From: Globomyces pollinis-pini
Taxonomy: Eukaryota > Chytridiomycota > Chytridiomycetes > Rhizophydiales > Globomycetaceae
DNA: 64,000 bases
NCBI GenBank assembly: GCA_025399215.1
Contig: MU621112.1
Coordinates: 47,443-111,442, forward strand
Direction: 5' to 3'
Under the pieces are notes generated by a model. That model worked only from the letters and a program-made list of their open reading frames with translations. It made no database searches and had not been told where the DNA came from. A program made the position numbers and the translations under genes. Of this stretch, positions 24,983 to 36,495 are shown piece after piece. Positions within the stretch are counted from its first letter, which is position 1; every line of letters begins with the position of its first letter.

Positions 24983-25229
24983 CTTTGCTTGGTGTGACAA
25001 CCATTCATGTTGACACATTCTCGATAATGACTTTGTTCTGAAATTGGGTCTCCGTTCTGTGTTACAGGTCCAATTATAGCAAATGTATAGTATCTCATTC
25101 AACATCATTGAAATAAATAGTTACAAACGGCTATATATGATTCAATACGGCTATGATGAAGTATTATGAAGAATATTTTACAATTGAGCGAATCATAGAT
25201 TGTGATTTTCATTTTAATGTTTATTACAG
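24983..25229. other. Upstream region of the secreted repeat gene
   Basis: Non-coding spacer between the secreted-protein promoter and the 3' end of the Ariadne gene. A frame continues upstream of the signal peptide start, but it begins in sequence unlike a secreted protein and crosses the TATA element, so it was not used. Confidence 0.4.
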
Positions 25230-26902
25230 CTAATTCCCAGATGTATCAAAGTTATACTCCCATCTCTTTTCTAAATGGCCCAATGCAGTATCACTCAACA
25301 CAACCAATCGTCTTCGATTGACATATTCAGTTTTATCTAATACATTCTTTCGCAATTCAGATGCATTTTCGGCAGTGATTTCTGTTTCCAACATTCCTGA
25401 TAGATTTTCAACTGCCATTTCCAAGTCTCGTTGGTTATCTTCAAATAGGGCTGTTGCTAATGATTGGCGAGATAGATAAAAGGCAAGAGCATATGTCCAC
25501 ATTAATGTTTGCCGTGATTCCATTAATACATCCACTGCACTTTTAAGAAATTGAACTTGAATCCATGAAAATTCACTCGATTGTTGCATTTCCTCCATCT
25601 TCTTTTCTGTTCGCTCATACAACTCTTTATCAAGTTTTGCAGATTGTTCATGGTTAGCATAACGATTATAATACTAGAATGTTAATAATTTCAAGACTGT
25701 ACATGTAAATATCTTTCCAGTGCTTGTCTAGATTTAGCTTGACTGTCTCTAGCATCTACACTCTCTTTCTCTTCAAATCGATTGCAAGAGTACCATGAAG
25801 TACCATGATCACTCCAAGGTCCATGACAAATCCAACAGAACTAATTGATTGGTTAAAACATTAAGCTTACCTCGTGTTTACACTTTCTACAAGTCATATG
25901 GTTGCATCCTCCATTCTTTTCAATAATAGAATTACATTTTGTACATTCTTTTGTATTTGCAGCAATCCAATTGGAAGTTTCAGAATCATCAGCACATTTT
26001 TTCAACCATAATTTCACAACTGCACAGGTAATAGGTTCATGATCATTTAAACCACAATAAAAACAAAATAAATGACCACTTGAACATTTTACGATTGGAA
26101 TAATTTGATCTACATCCACATGATTTAAATTACATTCTACAGCATTCTCACAATTTGGAGCTGGACACCATTTCAAAGATTTGCGGTCGTCTACATAAGT
26201 TCTCAACAGTAAAGTTTCATATCTACCATTAATAAACTGAAATTACTTTGCAAAGACTTCAGGAGAGACAATTGATTGAACAGTTTTTTCATCCACCTTT
26301 AAAGGGCAACTTCCGGGACAGGATATATGTCTAGATTCACCTTCTTCGGTGATCTTTTGTTGAAGATAAAACCTATAGCAATCCACACAAAATCGATGTT
26401 TACAGGATAGTGCCATAGTTAAAAGTCCTTCTTCATCATTCAAGCAAATTTCACAACAGAAATCTAAACCAGTTAGTAAATTGAATTGAATTTGAGGGAT
26501 TGAATTGTAATAATAAATTATTGATTAATACAAACCTTTGATTGGACAAATGATAGGTTTATCAACTGCTGATATGATGACACCAGCATCAGCAGTAACT
26601 TTTTCAGGATTTTCCATATAAGATTCGATTAATTTTTCTTTATTCCATTTGAAGTATCTTAATAAAGTAGCAGCTGTTTCATTTAAACAACCTAATATTC
26701 CACTGACATGATTTATTTCGATTGATTGAAATTGTTTTATATCATTTATAGTATAAGGTTTAAAATCTACATGATAAGATTTTTTGAGATCTTTATCATT
26801 TTGAATAGGAGAGAACATTAAATCATTTTCATCATCAGTATCTGAATGAATGAAATCATGATCATCTTCATCCATTGTACAATAATCATCCTCTGAGTCC
26901 AT
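25230..26902 (-). CDS. RBR-type E3 ubiquitin ligase of the Ariadne family
   Basis: RING-HECT hybrid ligase. The acidic N-terminus (MDSEDDYCTMDEDDHDF) is typical. RING1 carries CKHRFCVDCYRFYL and CPGSCPLKVDE. The IBR domain has WCPAPNCENAVEC and CSSGHLFCFYCG. RING2 has ECTKCNSIIEKNGGCNHMTC, where the Cys of GGCNHM is the expected catalytic thioester residue, followed by FCWICHGPWSDHG after splicing. The C-terminal Ariadne domain includes RQTLMWTYALAFYL and LEKRWEYNFDTS. In the family it is autoinhibited by this domain and activated by neddylated cullin-RING ligases; CSN7, part of the complex that removes NEDD8, lies 6 kb away. About six short introns. Confidence 0.94.
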
Positions 26903-27117
26903 TATTTTTTTTTTTTGTTGTTAATAAATTAGGATGGGGGATTGTTTGTAAAAAGTTGAATATAAAGTGGCTTATTAAAAGCCAATGGAAATATGAGTCA
27001 GTTGATGATCTGACTAGAAGGATCTAAAGAATAAAAGTAATTGGAAAATCATAAAAGTTGATTGATATTCATATACAAATAAGTTGATGGATATTCAGTG
27101 TATAAAGTAAAGTTTAT

Positions 27118-27468
27118 TTAATCTTCTTCCAAAAAAGCTACTACTATGTACATCACTAATACTACATTGGCAGAACATGCTGCCATAATTCCGGATACAG
27201 TAGATCCATATGTCTCCAATCCATAAAAAAATGTCATCAATGGTACTGTAATAGCCATTATAGAAAATACTATCAATTTTAATAAAACATTCCTAATCAA
27301 TATTATTATGATTACAAAATACCCTGGGATCTTAGAATAAACTGAATTCTTGGATATTATGGTATCACTAGTATCCTTTCCTTTGCTTGTATCATCAACT
27401 ATATCATTCACTTGTTTGTTGGCATCATCCTTGTTGGTATCCTTTCGTTGTCGAATGGTCTCACTCAT
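27118..27468 (-). CDS. VMA21: VMA21-like V-ATPase assembly factor
   Basis: Small ER membrane protein that chaperones assembly of the V-ATPase membrane sector. The ATG at 27466-27468 gives MSETIRQRKDTNKDD. After a 30-nt intron (about 27297-27326) KIPG joins NVLLKLIVFSIMAITVPLMT, the first membrane helix, and SGIMAACSANVVLVMYIVVA is the second, ending FLEED. The two-helix hairpin and the AANVVLxxYVxVAFLE motif are the family hallmarks. The yeast protein ends in a dilysine retrieval signal; here the last residues are acidic and lack KK, so ER retrieval may differ. Its start codon is only 38 bases from the divergent cyclophilin start. Confidence 0.85.
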   Translation of the reverse strand: MSETIRQRKDTNKDDANKQVNDIVDDTSKGKDTSDTIISKNSVYSKIPGYFVIIIILIRNVLLKLIVFSIMAITVPLMTFFYGLETYGSTVSGIMAACSANVVLVMYIVVAFLEED

Positions 27469-27506
27469 GAAAAAAGAAAATTCATCTTCACTTGAATCTT
27501 TTCTCA
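27469..27506. promoter_or_regulatory. 38-base bidirectional promoter and 5' leader interval
   Basis: Only 38 bases separate the divergent start codons of VMA21 and the SR-cyclophilin. Both transcription start sites must lie within this gap or inside the opposite gene, so the two transcripts probably overlap at their 5' ends. Confidence 0.5.
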
Positions 27507-28785
27507 ATGACAGTTTCTGATATTAGAGTTTACTTTGACGTGTCAATAGGAGATATTCCAGGTATTTGCATTTATACTGATGGGTAGCCGGAAGAATGGT
27601 TTTCGAACTCTTCAATAAATCAGTTCCAAAAACTTGTGAAAACTTTAGAGTCTTATGTACTCAAGAATGGACTCATTCGTATTTAAATTCTACTTTTCAT
27701 AGAGTTATAAAAGATTTTATGATTCAGGGTGGTGATTTCACTAATCATGATGGAACTGGGGGACATTCAATTTATCCTGATGGATTACCTGATGAAGATC
27801 TGACAAGAAAGCATGATCAAAGTTGTATGTTATCAATGGCTAACTGTGGTCCTGATACAAATGGATCTCAATTCTTTATAACAAGTATTTAAGTATTTAT
27901 TTTTCATGAATTAGGTCAACCTTGTCCTCATTTAGATGGAAAACATGTGGTATTTGGTAGATTGATATATGGAGAGGAAGTATTTCGAGCCATTGAAAAT
28001 ATTCCAACAGATGATAATGATGCACCATTACAAAAGATATCAATAACTAAATGTGGAGAATTAATCAAAGTAAAAAAACAAAAAGAGAATGATGAATTAA
28101 ACAAAGTTGAAGATGAAAATGATTCAGAAGTAGATCAAGATGAACCAAAAGATAAAAAAAGAAACAAAAAGAACAGTGATAAGATTTTGGATGAGGATAT
28201 CAACCCATATATTATCGGTGTAGCTCCTCCACCAGATTGTGAAGCTTCTCATAGTAATTGGTTGGATCGTGGTGGTGCAAAAGATTCCCGAAGTTACGTA
28301 AAGTCTCGAAAATCAGATACTACAGATCACCAGGGACGTAAAGTCAAAGGCCGTGGCTCTATAGTAAGTTAAATTCATATTTATGTATTATTATTATTCC
28401 TAATGTTCACCTATTTAATACTAACCTACAGAAATTTTCCAATTCTTCTGGTGAAGATCATAGATACAAAAGAGATTATGGGGATAGAAATCGAAGAGGA
28501 AAAGATGATTCTCGTAATCGACGAGATTACTATGATGATCGAACATCAAAACGAGAGAGATCAAGAGACCGAGATACTCAAGATAGGATAGGTCGTCCAC
28601 GATCACCTTATCGTGAGACTCGTCGACAAAGAGTACCATCCGAGGAGAGAAGGGATGCCAAGTATGTTGTTGTAAAGAATACTGAAAAAATGGAGCGTGA
28701 AGAAGGTGAATCCACTCCAACACGTACTGTAGATGAATTTGGAAGAGATGTCCCAGATTTGAGAAACTCATTAAAATCCAAATAA
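27507..28785 (+). CDS. Cyclophilin with C-terminal Arg/Ser-rich tail (SR-cyclophilin)
   Basis: Peptidyl-prolyl isomerase fused to an RS-like tail, the type linked to spliceosomes. The domain starts after a short intron: [20 protein letters not shown], then [17 protein letters not shown] with the catalytic Arg and Phe, and [10 protein letters not shown] second short intron precedes [14 protein letters not shown]. The tail is Lys/Glu-rich, then [10 protein letters not shown], and finally a stretch dense in RD, RS and RR dipeptides ([13 protein letters not shown]). The short conserved SHSNWLDRG box and KGRG motif also occur in other fungal and animal nuclear cyclophilins. The extra length (about 400 residues) comes entirely from the tail. 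Confidence 0.92.
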
Positions 28786-28879
28786 AAACTGATATCACTT
28801 TAATAGATTTTTTTATCTATAATGCAAATTGAACTATAGTAGTCTTAATATCCATGATTTTACGGAGTCATTGTTATCC

Positions 28880-29316
28880 ATGAATCATGCAATTCAAACA
28901 CCAAATACACTTTTAAAAGATGATTTAAAACATCGTAAAGAGATGCGATTCATTGGTCGACATGGCCATCAAAAACGAATTCTTTATTCCAATTATGGAC
29001 ACTTTAAACAACCGAAACGATATCCCGTACCATATCAAGAACAACATGTTCAACCATTGAACCGTATTTATTGATTTCAACTCATTCTGTAGATTTAAAT
29101 GGTTCACCAACAGGAACGAAATCAGATGAATTATTATCAGAATCCAAAGAACCAATCAAATTTCCGATTGAATCTGGACTTGTTCAAGATTGTATCATAC
29201 ATTCATTGGGAAATTCAAAAGAAATAGATTTATCACCAAATGACCAACCTTTGTATCAATTTCAAAGTCATCCTTCAACAATCGTTTATGATTTGTCCAA
29301 GAATCGAGATAGATGA
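28880..29316 (+). CDS. Short hypothetical protein, two exons
   Basis: The ATG at 28880 starts MNHAIQTPNTLLKDDLKHRK. A 29-nt intron at about 29062-29090 joins QHVQPLN to HLNGSPTGT and the frame runs to a TGA at 29314-29316. The product is about 135 residues, basic in the first half (GRHGHQKRILYSNYGHFKQ) and polar in the second. No domain is recognised. It sits on the same strand 95 bases after the cyclophilin stop. An earlier in-frame segment exists but has no ATG. It may be a lineage-specific protein. Confidence 0.5.
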
Positions 29317-29502
29317 GCTGTACAATTTAAAAAGTATGAAAGACAAGTTCATATTACACTCTTATGAAATAGGATTTCTTGGGGCGGAACATGTACCAAG
29401 TCGGATTTTTAACCTTATAGATAAAATATCGTACAATACATACATGCTGCAATACAACACAATTCATTTCTATTATTAAAGTGTTTATTTTAATCATTAA
29501 AA

Positions 29503-30988
29503 TTACTTTTTAACCTTTTTAAATACTTTTCCAGATTTTTGATTTTGAATTCTTTTTTGACTTCCAAAATCATTGTTGAGTAAATGCTAAAGGTAAATGA
29601 ATGTTGATTACAGTAGATGCTTCTCGTTTGGCAAGATTAACTTGATTTAATAATTCTAATACTGCTTTCTCTGGTACTTCCAATTCAGTCATTTTTTTTT
29701 CTAAATCGTGAATTCATTTCATCTTTACGAGTTTTTTCTTCAATATTTAAAACAATTTGGATATCTCGTTCAGTTACGATTGAAATAGCCATTCCTCCAC
29801 GTCCCGCACGGGCTGTTCTACCAATCCTGTGTACATAATCTGTTGCATCTGCAGGTAGATCATAATTAACTACCGCCTCTACTGTAGGTATATCAAGTCC
29901 ACGAGAACCAACATCGGTTGATATCAATATTGGTACAATTCCTCCTTTAAACTTTGCCAATGAGCTTAATCTTTCATTTTGGGTCATTTGTGCATGGAGA
30001 GCGGTTGAACGTAGTCCCATTTCACGTAGTATAATTCTAATGATTTCACAAGCCCTATTGGTTAACTACCATAATAACTGATACCTTGGCTTTGCTGCAA
30101 AAATGATGATTGATTTGTCAGTCAGATCGTTCAATAACAGGTAAACTAAATAAGATTCACGTACACCAGATGGTACGAAGAGGTATCTTTGATCTAGCTG
30201 ACTTACAGTATCATATCTATCCGTCAAGGTTTATCAAAGTGTTACCTAGTTGCACAGCTATACACAAATGGCGGTTTAGAACCAAACTCAAGGCTTTCTA
30301 TTTCTGGTGACATAGTTGCAGAAAAAAGAAGAGTCTGCCGTTTCTTTGGGAGACAATCCAATATGACTTGAAGATTATCAGTGAATGAATCATCCAGAAG
30401 TCTATCAGCTTCATCCATGACCTTGTTTTTGTTTAATCAATGAAACCATACCAAATATTTTATACGTTTAAAATGAATGGCGTTTGCATTACTCTGTATA
30501 TGATCTGCAAGTCTACCAGGTCTAATTATAGATTAGGATACTCATATCATACGTTGCAACAACAATGTGAGGTTTCTGTGCTAGTTCAATTGCTTGCTTC
30601 ATCATTTCCAAACCCCCTACAATAACAGATTGTTTTAATCCAATCGAACTCCCCAAAATTCTAAATTGTTCTGCAATTTGAAAAGCCAACTCTCTACATA
30701 TTAGAATGATTTCCCATACCGAGTTGGGGTTAATACCAGACAAAAAACGCCAAATGGATCTTCACTTAATTTTTGTAGAATTGGTAAAGCAAATGCAGCT
30801 GTTTTACCACTTCCTGTTTTTGCAGACCCAATTACATCCTCACCACGTAAAATAGCCTAATTGTCACATAAATCGACAAGACTTCTTACGGGAATACAAT
30901 TTTCTTGAATTTCTGATGGTGCTTTGATAGATAAAGAATCCAGTGCTTGTATCAACCAATCATCCAAGCCTAATTTCTTGAATGACAT
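29503..30988 (-). CDS. DBP8: DEAD-box RNA helicase, Dbp8/DDX49 family
   Basis: ATP-dependent RNA helicase of the small-subunit processome. N-terminus [19 protein letters not shown] holds the Q-motif region. Motif I is SAKTGSGKT, Ia PTRELA, Ib ATPGRL after splicing, II DEAD ([11 protein letters not shown]), III SAT, V RGLDIP and [15 protein letters not shown]. The C-terminal segment [20 protein letters not shown] with NLAKREAS matches the DDX49/Dbp8 extension. A run of nine A near 29692 looks like a frameshift, but a 28-nt intron at 29701-29728 skips it in frame. The protein ends with basic [20 protein letters not shown]. About seven introns. Confidence 0.93.
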
Positions 30989-31323
30989 TTTTTTAAAAAA
31001 AAGAAAAAAACCCAGTTCAGTTTAAATTAGTATTTCATTAAAGTAAGGGTATGATGAAGGACTTTTATCAATAAGAATTGGAAAGGGATTGAGTTAATAA
31101 AAATAGTTTAACAAGTAATCGAAAATTGGAGTTGATATAGTAAAATGGAGCATTTGATTGTCTTCTTAGTCATCAAGTTGATGAGTACCATCTCATTGGT
31201 ATTCATTCATTTTTTATTACTATTGTTTATTCGTGTTTTCACTTTTCCAATTTCTCATGGTAAAGTCAATAGATTTAAAAATAGACTGCAAACGCAACTT
31301 CACAATCAATCAGAGTCATTCCT
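30989..31323. other. Divergent intergenic region
   Basis: About 335 bases between the helicase and GID8 start codons. A 67-residue hydrophobic frame from 31145 lies here and runs into the GID8 start in another frame. It is not supported by any family match and was not called. Confidence 0.4.
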
Positions 31324-32117
31324 ATGGAAGAATGGGAAAAACGATTAGATGAAGTTAAAATTAACAAGTCAGATTTGAATAAGTTGATCATGAACTATTT
31401 AGTTATTGAAGGTTTTAAAGTAAAGTATTATAGTATTTTATCTTTAGGATGCTGCTCAAAAGTTTGCTACTGAATCAAATGTAGATCCTGTAGTTAATTT
31501 GGAAACTATCCAAGACAGAATGAATATCAGAAACGCCGTACAAAATGGAAATATCGAATTAGCTATTGAGGTGAGATATTAAAACTCATACTTTGTAGCA
31601 AGTAAATGATCTGGATCCTGAAGTAACGGTACATTAATAACATTAGATTTTGGATACTCATCCTAAACTATTTTTTCATTTACAACAACAAAGGTTGATA
31701 GAATTGATTCGAACTGGATCTATTGATGAAGCTATTCTATTCGCACAAGAAGAATTGGCTCCTCGAGGTGAAGAACATGTAAAATGCCTTAAAGTTGATA
31801 AAATAGCCTGAATTTTTGGAAGAATTAGAACGCACTATGGCTTTACTAGCTTTTGACTCAAGAAAATCTCCAGTGAGTGATTTGTTGGATCATTCACAAA
31901 GGCAAAAGATTGCTAGTGAATTAAATGCCGCAATTTTGACAAGCCAATGTCAAGAAAAGGATCCAAAACTACCTTCAATGTTGAAGATGTTGGTGTGGGC
32001 ACAAGTATGTCGTTCTATTTTAACATGCAGAATCAACTTGAAGAGAAGGTTTCGTTTCCAAAGATCACACAATTGGTCAATGCTGAATTGCAATTGCCTC
32101 CTCCACGCGCTAGTTAA
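31324..32117 (+). CDS. GID8: GID/CTLH ubiquitin ligase subunit GID8 (TWA1)
   Basis: Scaffold subunit of the CTLH/GID E3 ligase that in yeast degrades gluconeogenic enzymes. LisH: DLNKLIMNYLVIEGFKDAA. CTLH: NIRNAVQNGNIELAIEQVND. CRA: LFFHLQQQRLIELIRTGS, EAILFAQEELAPRGEEHPEF, LEELERTMALLAFD. The C-terminus SMLKMLVWAQ joins NQLEEKVSFPKITQL across a short intron. Length about 230 residues is the family length. The ATG at 31324 (MEEWEKRLDEVKINKSDL) matches the usual start. Introns of about 25-30 nt near 31425, 31570, 31625 and 31780 break the raw frame. Confidence 0.95.
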
Positions 32118-32320
32118 TATTTATGTATATTTTTCAATGAATGCTGGTTGGCAAAAAAAGGTTAATGTATTGACTGAGCTATTTCACCTTCTACTTATTT
32201 CTCAATCTATCACTCTGATTAACAAAAGAAAGATGAATATCTTTGGTATTGAATGTATTGTTTTATAATGTTGTTCAATTTAATCACAGCACAGTAAACA
32301 ATAACGTAAGAATTGAAATT

Positions 32321-33091
32321 TCATCGTCTGAACTGTTGTTCTTTTGAAAAGCGATTGTAGATTATTTTTTCATCTTTGGAATTGGAAGCTTGTTGAATGG
32401 CAGTTTTCAGTTCTTTTTCATATGCAGCTTTAGTTGCTGCAGAAGCGGATAAGAGTTCCCCAACTTGAGATTGCTTTGATTCTATTTGAGAAAGCAGATT
32501 TTGAGCAGCAACAGACCTTGAATAAGTCTATAACCTTACCATGTCGTTAATTTCTCCAACAATAATCCAGTATCTTCAGGTTTTAAATCACGTCCAATTG
32601 TGGATTCTACAATAAAGCATTTCTAGAAGGTTTAGTGAATTCATTATACATTCTTTTGATCCAACTTTCCTTGAATAATATTGGAATAGATGGAAGCAAT
32701 TATGATATCTTCCAATTGACGAACATTAGGAATATCAAGATCCTACGGATTAGGAAAATTATATAACCTTTAAGAGATTGTCATATTTCAATACTTTCCT
32801 CTCTGCCAAAGCTACCAAAGTCAATTGCTTCAACTTTCGTAATTGGATATCATTCAACTTTGGCAGGCTTGGATCTTTATAGTAAGTGGTCAAATTTCCA
32901 TAAGCAAAATGATATAAAGCCATATAATGAGAATGCAGATCAGAATCTTTTAAAGCTTGAACGTTTGGACAATCCAATAATTCCCCGAACTGATAAATAT
33001 CTGAAGCAGCTAGAACGTCATTGATTAAAGCGACCATAGCAGCTCCCTTTGCAGTCTTTGCTAGAATCAAAAATGTTTCGATTTTTGTCAT
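32321..33091 (-). CDS. CSN7: COP9 signalosome subunit 7 (PCI domain)
   Basis: Subunit of the COP9 signalosome, which removes NEDD8 from cullins. The N-terminal helical part is [20 protein letters not shown] and [17 protein letters not shown]. The PCI core is [20 protein letters not shown], then [20 protein letters not shown] and [17 protein letters not shown] (joined by short introns), which is diagnostic for CSN7. The coiled C-terminal tail ends QQFRR. About 220 residues. The eIF3 subunit M shares the PCI fold, but the [12 protein letters not shown] motif favours CSN7. It is divergent from the next gene with a 258-base gap. Confidence 0.92.
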
Positions 33092-33349
33092 AAAAGTTCA
33101 GAAAAAACAAAAGAGAGTTTAAAGTAGGAAATTACACCAATGTAACTGATCGATGCATAACCAGTGCTATGAGAATGAGATACTTATCACTTTTAGTATT
33201 AATATAAACCATCACTCCATGTATGGTAATTTAAAATCTTAAAACAACTCATGGTCTATCATGGTCTATCAAATTCATTCATAAACTACCTAGTCATTGG
33301 TTATCAAAGGGATTCATAAACCAACTTTGAATTAGAAAAGTTTGAAAAA

Positions 33350-35236
33350 ATGAATTGGATGAATACAAACCAAAACAAGCGTTCACGTACACATTTTAAA
33401 GGAAAGTATCAACATCAGTCACAGAAATCTAAAGCTATTGATTCAATAAGAGAAAAACTGGGAATTCACAATGCATCTCCTTTGGATCAGAAACCTGCTA
33501 TTGATTTGTCTCAAAGTCAAAAAAGCTATTCATCAAATACTCATCAGAAGGTCTTATCTCGAAAGAAGAGTGAAGAGCTTCAAGTACAAATCATTAACGT
33601 CAGAGGAAAACTAAATCGGGAAAAGCGACATTCGCTGATCAATGGAGAAATGTCTCGGACACATCCGAAAACATTCGAGACCAAGCAAAATATCTTGCAC
33701 CAGACGGATACTAAACTGGACTCCCACAGTTCTTTTAGTAATATGTCTCCTCTGAAACGACAAGCTGACTTGGATTATATCGAAACCAATGATATTCAAA
33801 CAGCAAATTCAGATATTTCCTTCATCGATCCAACTAGTCCCACTAAAGTCCAGGATTTGCACGTTCCAGTTCCTGCAGCGATCGACAGTAGCAGCTCTGG
33901 CACAAACCCCGACCGTTCATTTAATACTGAAGAAATCTCTATTACCAGTTCAGAACACTCTAAAACCCAGGTGATGTCTCAGTGGAGTTTGTTGTTACAG
34001 AACCATATCGAACAGAAGGATCTTTCCAACAGAATAACAAGAGAGAATCAAAACCGTCATCAAATACTATCCAGCAATTGGATGAACGAAACTTATGTAA
34101 TTATATATCCTAATAGAATAGTCCAGAATATCGGGCTTAGCTAGGTTAGTCGAATTACCAAGGGAAAATCTCATTCCTGCTGCTCAATCTCCTACAAAAT
34201 CAATTCTTCCAGAACAAAAGATCGAGTTGCCTCATCAAGTGTCGTAATAACTAGTTTTCCTAATATGTATTTCGCTAGAACTTTAGACTCTCCTGGTTTG
34301 GTCACACAGAAACTATCTCCGGACTTGAAGAAAGAGGTACCAAATGAACAATTGGACATTTCCACCAACCAAACTGACAAAGATTTGATGAATCAAACTG
34401 AAACCTCTATATACAAGTATCCATTTATTACTAATGATTAGGGAACCAAATGATCAATTGCGATCAGAGGATATCGAATGGTTTAATGCAATACTATTAA
34501 TGACTAGTAGTACACAAAAAACTCCCCCTCATCATCTAAATCCAATCTCTATTCAAACGTGAGTTGAAATAAATAGTGATCTAATTAGATAAGACCTTTA
34601 TTAATGACTGGACCACCAACAGACTCTATCAACCAAGATCTTTGTTCAAGCATTAACGACACATTGCCTCGTTCTGATCAACCGTTAGTAACTTTTGATT
34701 AACTTGGGTAGAAATATCAATGAACCAGTTCATACTGAAACGATTGTTACTTGGGTAACAGATCAATTGCCTACGCATTCTGGAGAAATGTCTGCATTGA
34801 ATGATTCTCAAATTCCAATCAATTCAGCAAATGAAATGGAATCACTTGATGTTCAACAGTTTGTTCAGACGGTATGCCTGACCTATAGGACTGATTGTAC
34901 ACGTAATATTTGTGATTCAACGACAGAAAATGATTGGCCCTTAACAGAGGTCATTATTCCATCATCATGTCAAAGGTTTGCTTACTGGATTCTAACAAAA
35001 TTAGAACCAAAGATATTGTATTAGCAACCCAAAATATTGTTTGTGACTCAGGATCAGAATCATCGTCTATTCATTGTGGTCAATTTTACCAAAAATCCAA
35101 CTCTATCACTTTGACTCCACCTCCAATTACTGCAGATCAAATCAAATTGAATACGGTGGAAAAAATGGAACAGATCATTCAATTACATTTGAACAGAATG
35201 AAATCAGAACTATTGTCATTGCTAAATCAATCATAA
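33350..35236 (+). CDS. Disordered Ser/Thr/Gln-rich protein, unrecognised
   Basis: The ATG at 33350 opens a basic N-terminus (MNWMNTNQNKRSRTHFKGK). About seven exons with short introns (for example about 34224-34252, joining EQKID to FPNMYFART) reach a TAA at 35234-35236. Most of the roughly 560 residues are polar and of low complexity. The last part, NTVEKMEQIIQLHLNRMKSE, is a likely amphipathic helix. The ALxxSSSSG and DPTSPTK stretches look like phosphorylation-rich linkers. No domain match. It is followed by two other unrecognised genes, so this may be part of a block of lineage-specific or cytoskeletal genes. Confidence 0.6.
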
Positions 35237-35336
35237 ATAAAACATATTGCAACAGTTATTTCCACTAATTGTAATGATTGTAGATTTTTTAACAGTTTGT
35301 ATATTATTAGAAACCCTATATTAATGAAAATCATGT

Positions 35337-36369
35337 TCAAACTGCCTTATCATCGGTTTCGAATGGATCAGTCAAATAATGCTCTTGTCCATAGTACACT
35401 ATTGGTTTCCTAAACCTATCAGATGTTTTAATGACAGATTTTTGATATGGGCCAAACAATATTTGAGGTATTGGTGGAAGTACAAATGTAGAATTCATCA
35501 AATTTAAATGAGTTGAATGCCCCATGCTAAAAATTACAAGGTATATAGTTTACTATTCACCATCTGGAACCGAACCGTGTTGAGATAGAAACCTTCGTTT
35601 AGCCTTTTTCGGTGGTCGTTTCTTGACAACAGCAACAGTTTCCAACTCTATTTTTGCACCCAAGTCTTTTGGAGGTGCTATTGATAAGATTGGTGCTGTG
35701 ATGTCTTCGACAGGATCCACAGGGGTTTCTGGTACATATGATTCCAATGTAATTCGAACACCAGCAGCAACTGACATTAATGTTGAATCTTGAACAACAA
35801 TTTTTTCGTTTTTGGACTCTAGATCTACTGTACTTGGTTTTAAATCTTTGAGCTTGTATAGTGAAGAGTGTCTTGCTTTCTTTTTACGTTTTGGTGGATG
35901 GATGTCGGCAGCAGGTGATGCTTTTGATGAGATTCGGTCCAACTTAGCGTTATTCGACAAGCGTTACCTCTTGTTTCCCCGACTGTGTCCTAATCCACAG
36001 AACGGGTATTATACTTTCCAGATTATTTGGATCATCTGCATTATCGACGTTGCTTTTCTTCTTATCTAGGCTGGGCAGTATTGTAGTCCCGCTTCTGTTT
36101 AATTTCCATTGAGATGCTGTACCATCGTCGATTGACAGCAGTTGATTGGATATTGGTGATATTTGTTCAGTACTAGCCTTCTTTGCTTTGCTTTGTTTCT
36201 TATTCGTCACTTCTATCAATGGAAGGCTCACGGGTACTCTGGGTGTCAATGGTGGTTCTATCATTGAGTGATCATCCGGTTTTTTTGTTGATATATCGGG
36301 CGTTTTTTTGTTACGCTTTCTTATAGTTTTTGAAGGAGATAATTTGGATGGATCAAAATCTTCATTCAT
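35337..36369 (-). CDS. Disordered protein, tandem paralog 1
   Basis: Three exons, about 325 residues. It starts MNEDFDPSKLSPSKTIRKR. A 25-nt intron (about 35947-35971) joins SGKQE to LDRISSKAS. A second short intron near 35526-35552 precedes HSTHLNLMNSTFVLPPIPQI. Three blocks recur in the neighbouring gene in the same order: LWIRTxxGK, then AGxRITxES, then NLMNxxFxLPPIxxILxGPY with RKPI. Between the blocks the sequence is Lys/Ser/Pro-rich. No known domain is recognised. The conserved blocks look like short binding motifs in a disordered chain. The function is unknown. Confidence 0.72.
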
Positions 36370-36495
36370 TTAAGATATTATTAAACTATATGCAGTTATA
36401 AAACTGCATGTAAAACTGTTTTGTTTACTCCATTGTTATGTCCACGTGGTAACTAGCTTGAATACAAATATTATATTACTATACGTGTAATATGT

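Noticed and set aside
24925..25098. Upstream extension of the secreted repeat protein
   Set aside because: It would bury the signal peptide and cross the TATA-CCCCCAC element; the ATG at 24924 is the natural start.
27469..27507. N-terminal extension of VMA21 beginning at a TTG
   Set aside because: It lacks an ATG and would overlap the cyclophilin start; the ATG at 27468 gives a normal VMA21 N-terminus.
29690..29730. Apparent frameshift at a run of nine A in the DEAD-box helicase gene
   Set aside because: A 28-nt GT-AG intron at 29701-29728 bridges the run and restores the conserved C-terminal segment in frame.
31145..31348. Hydrophobic 67-residue frame upstream of GID8
   Set aside because: It overlaps the GID8 start in another frame, has no homologue I recognise, and AT-rich DNA readily gives hydrophobic frames.
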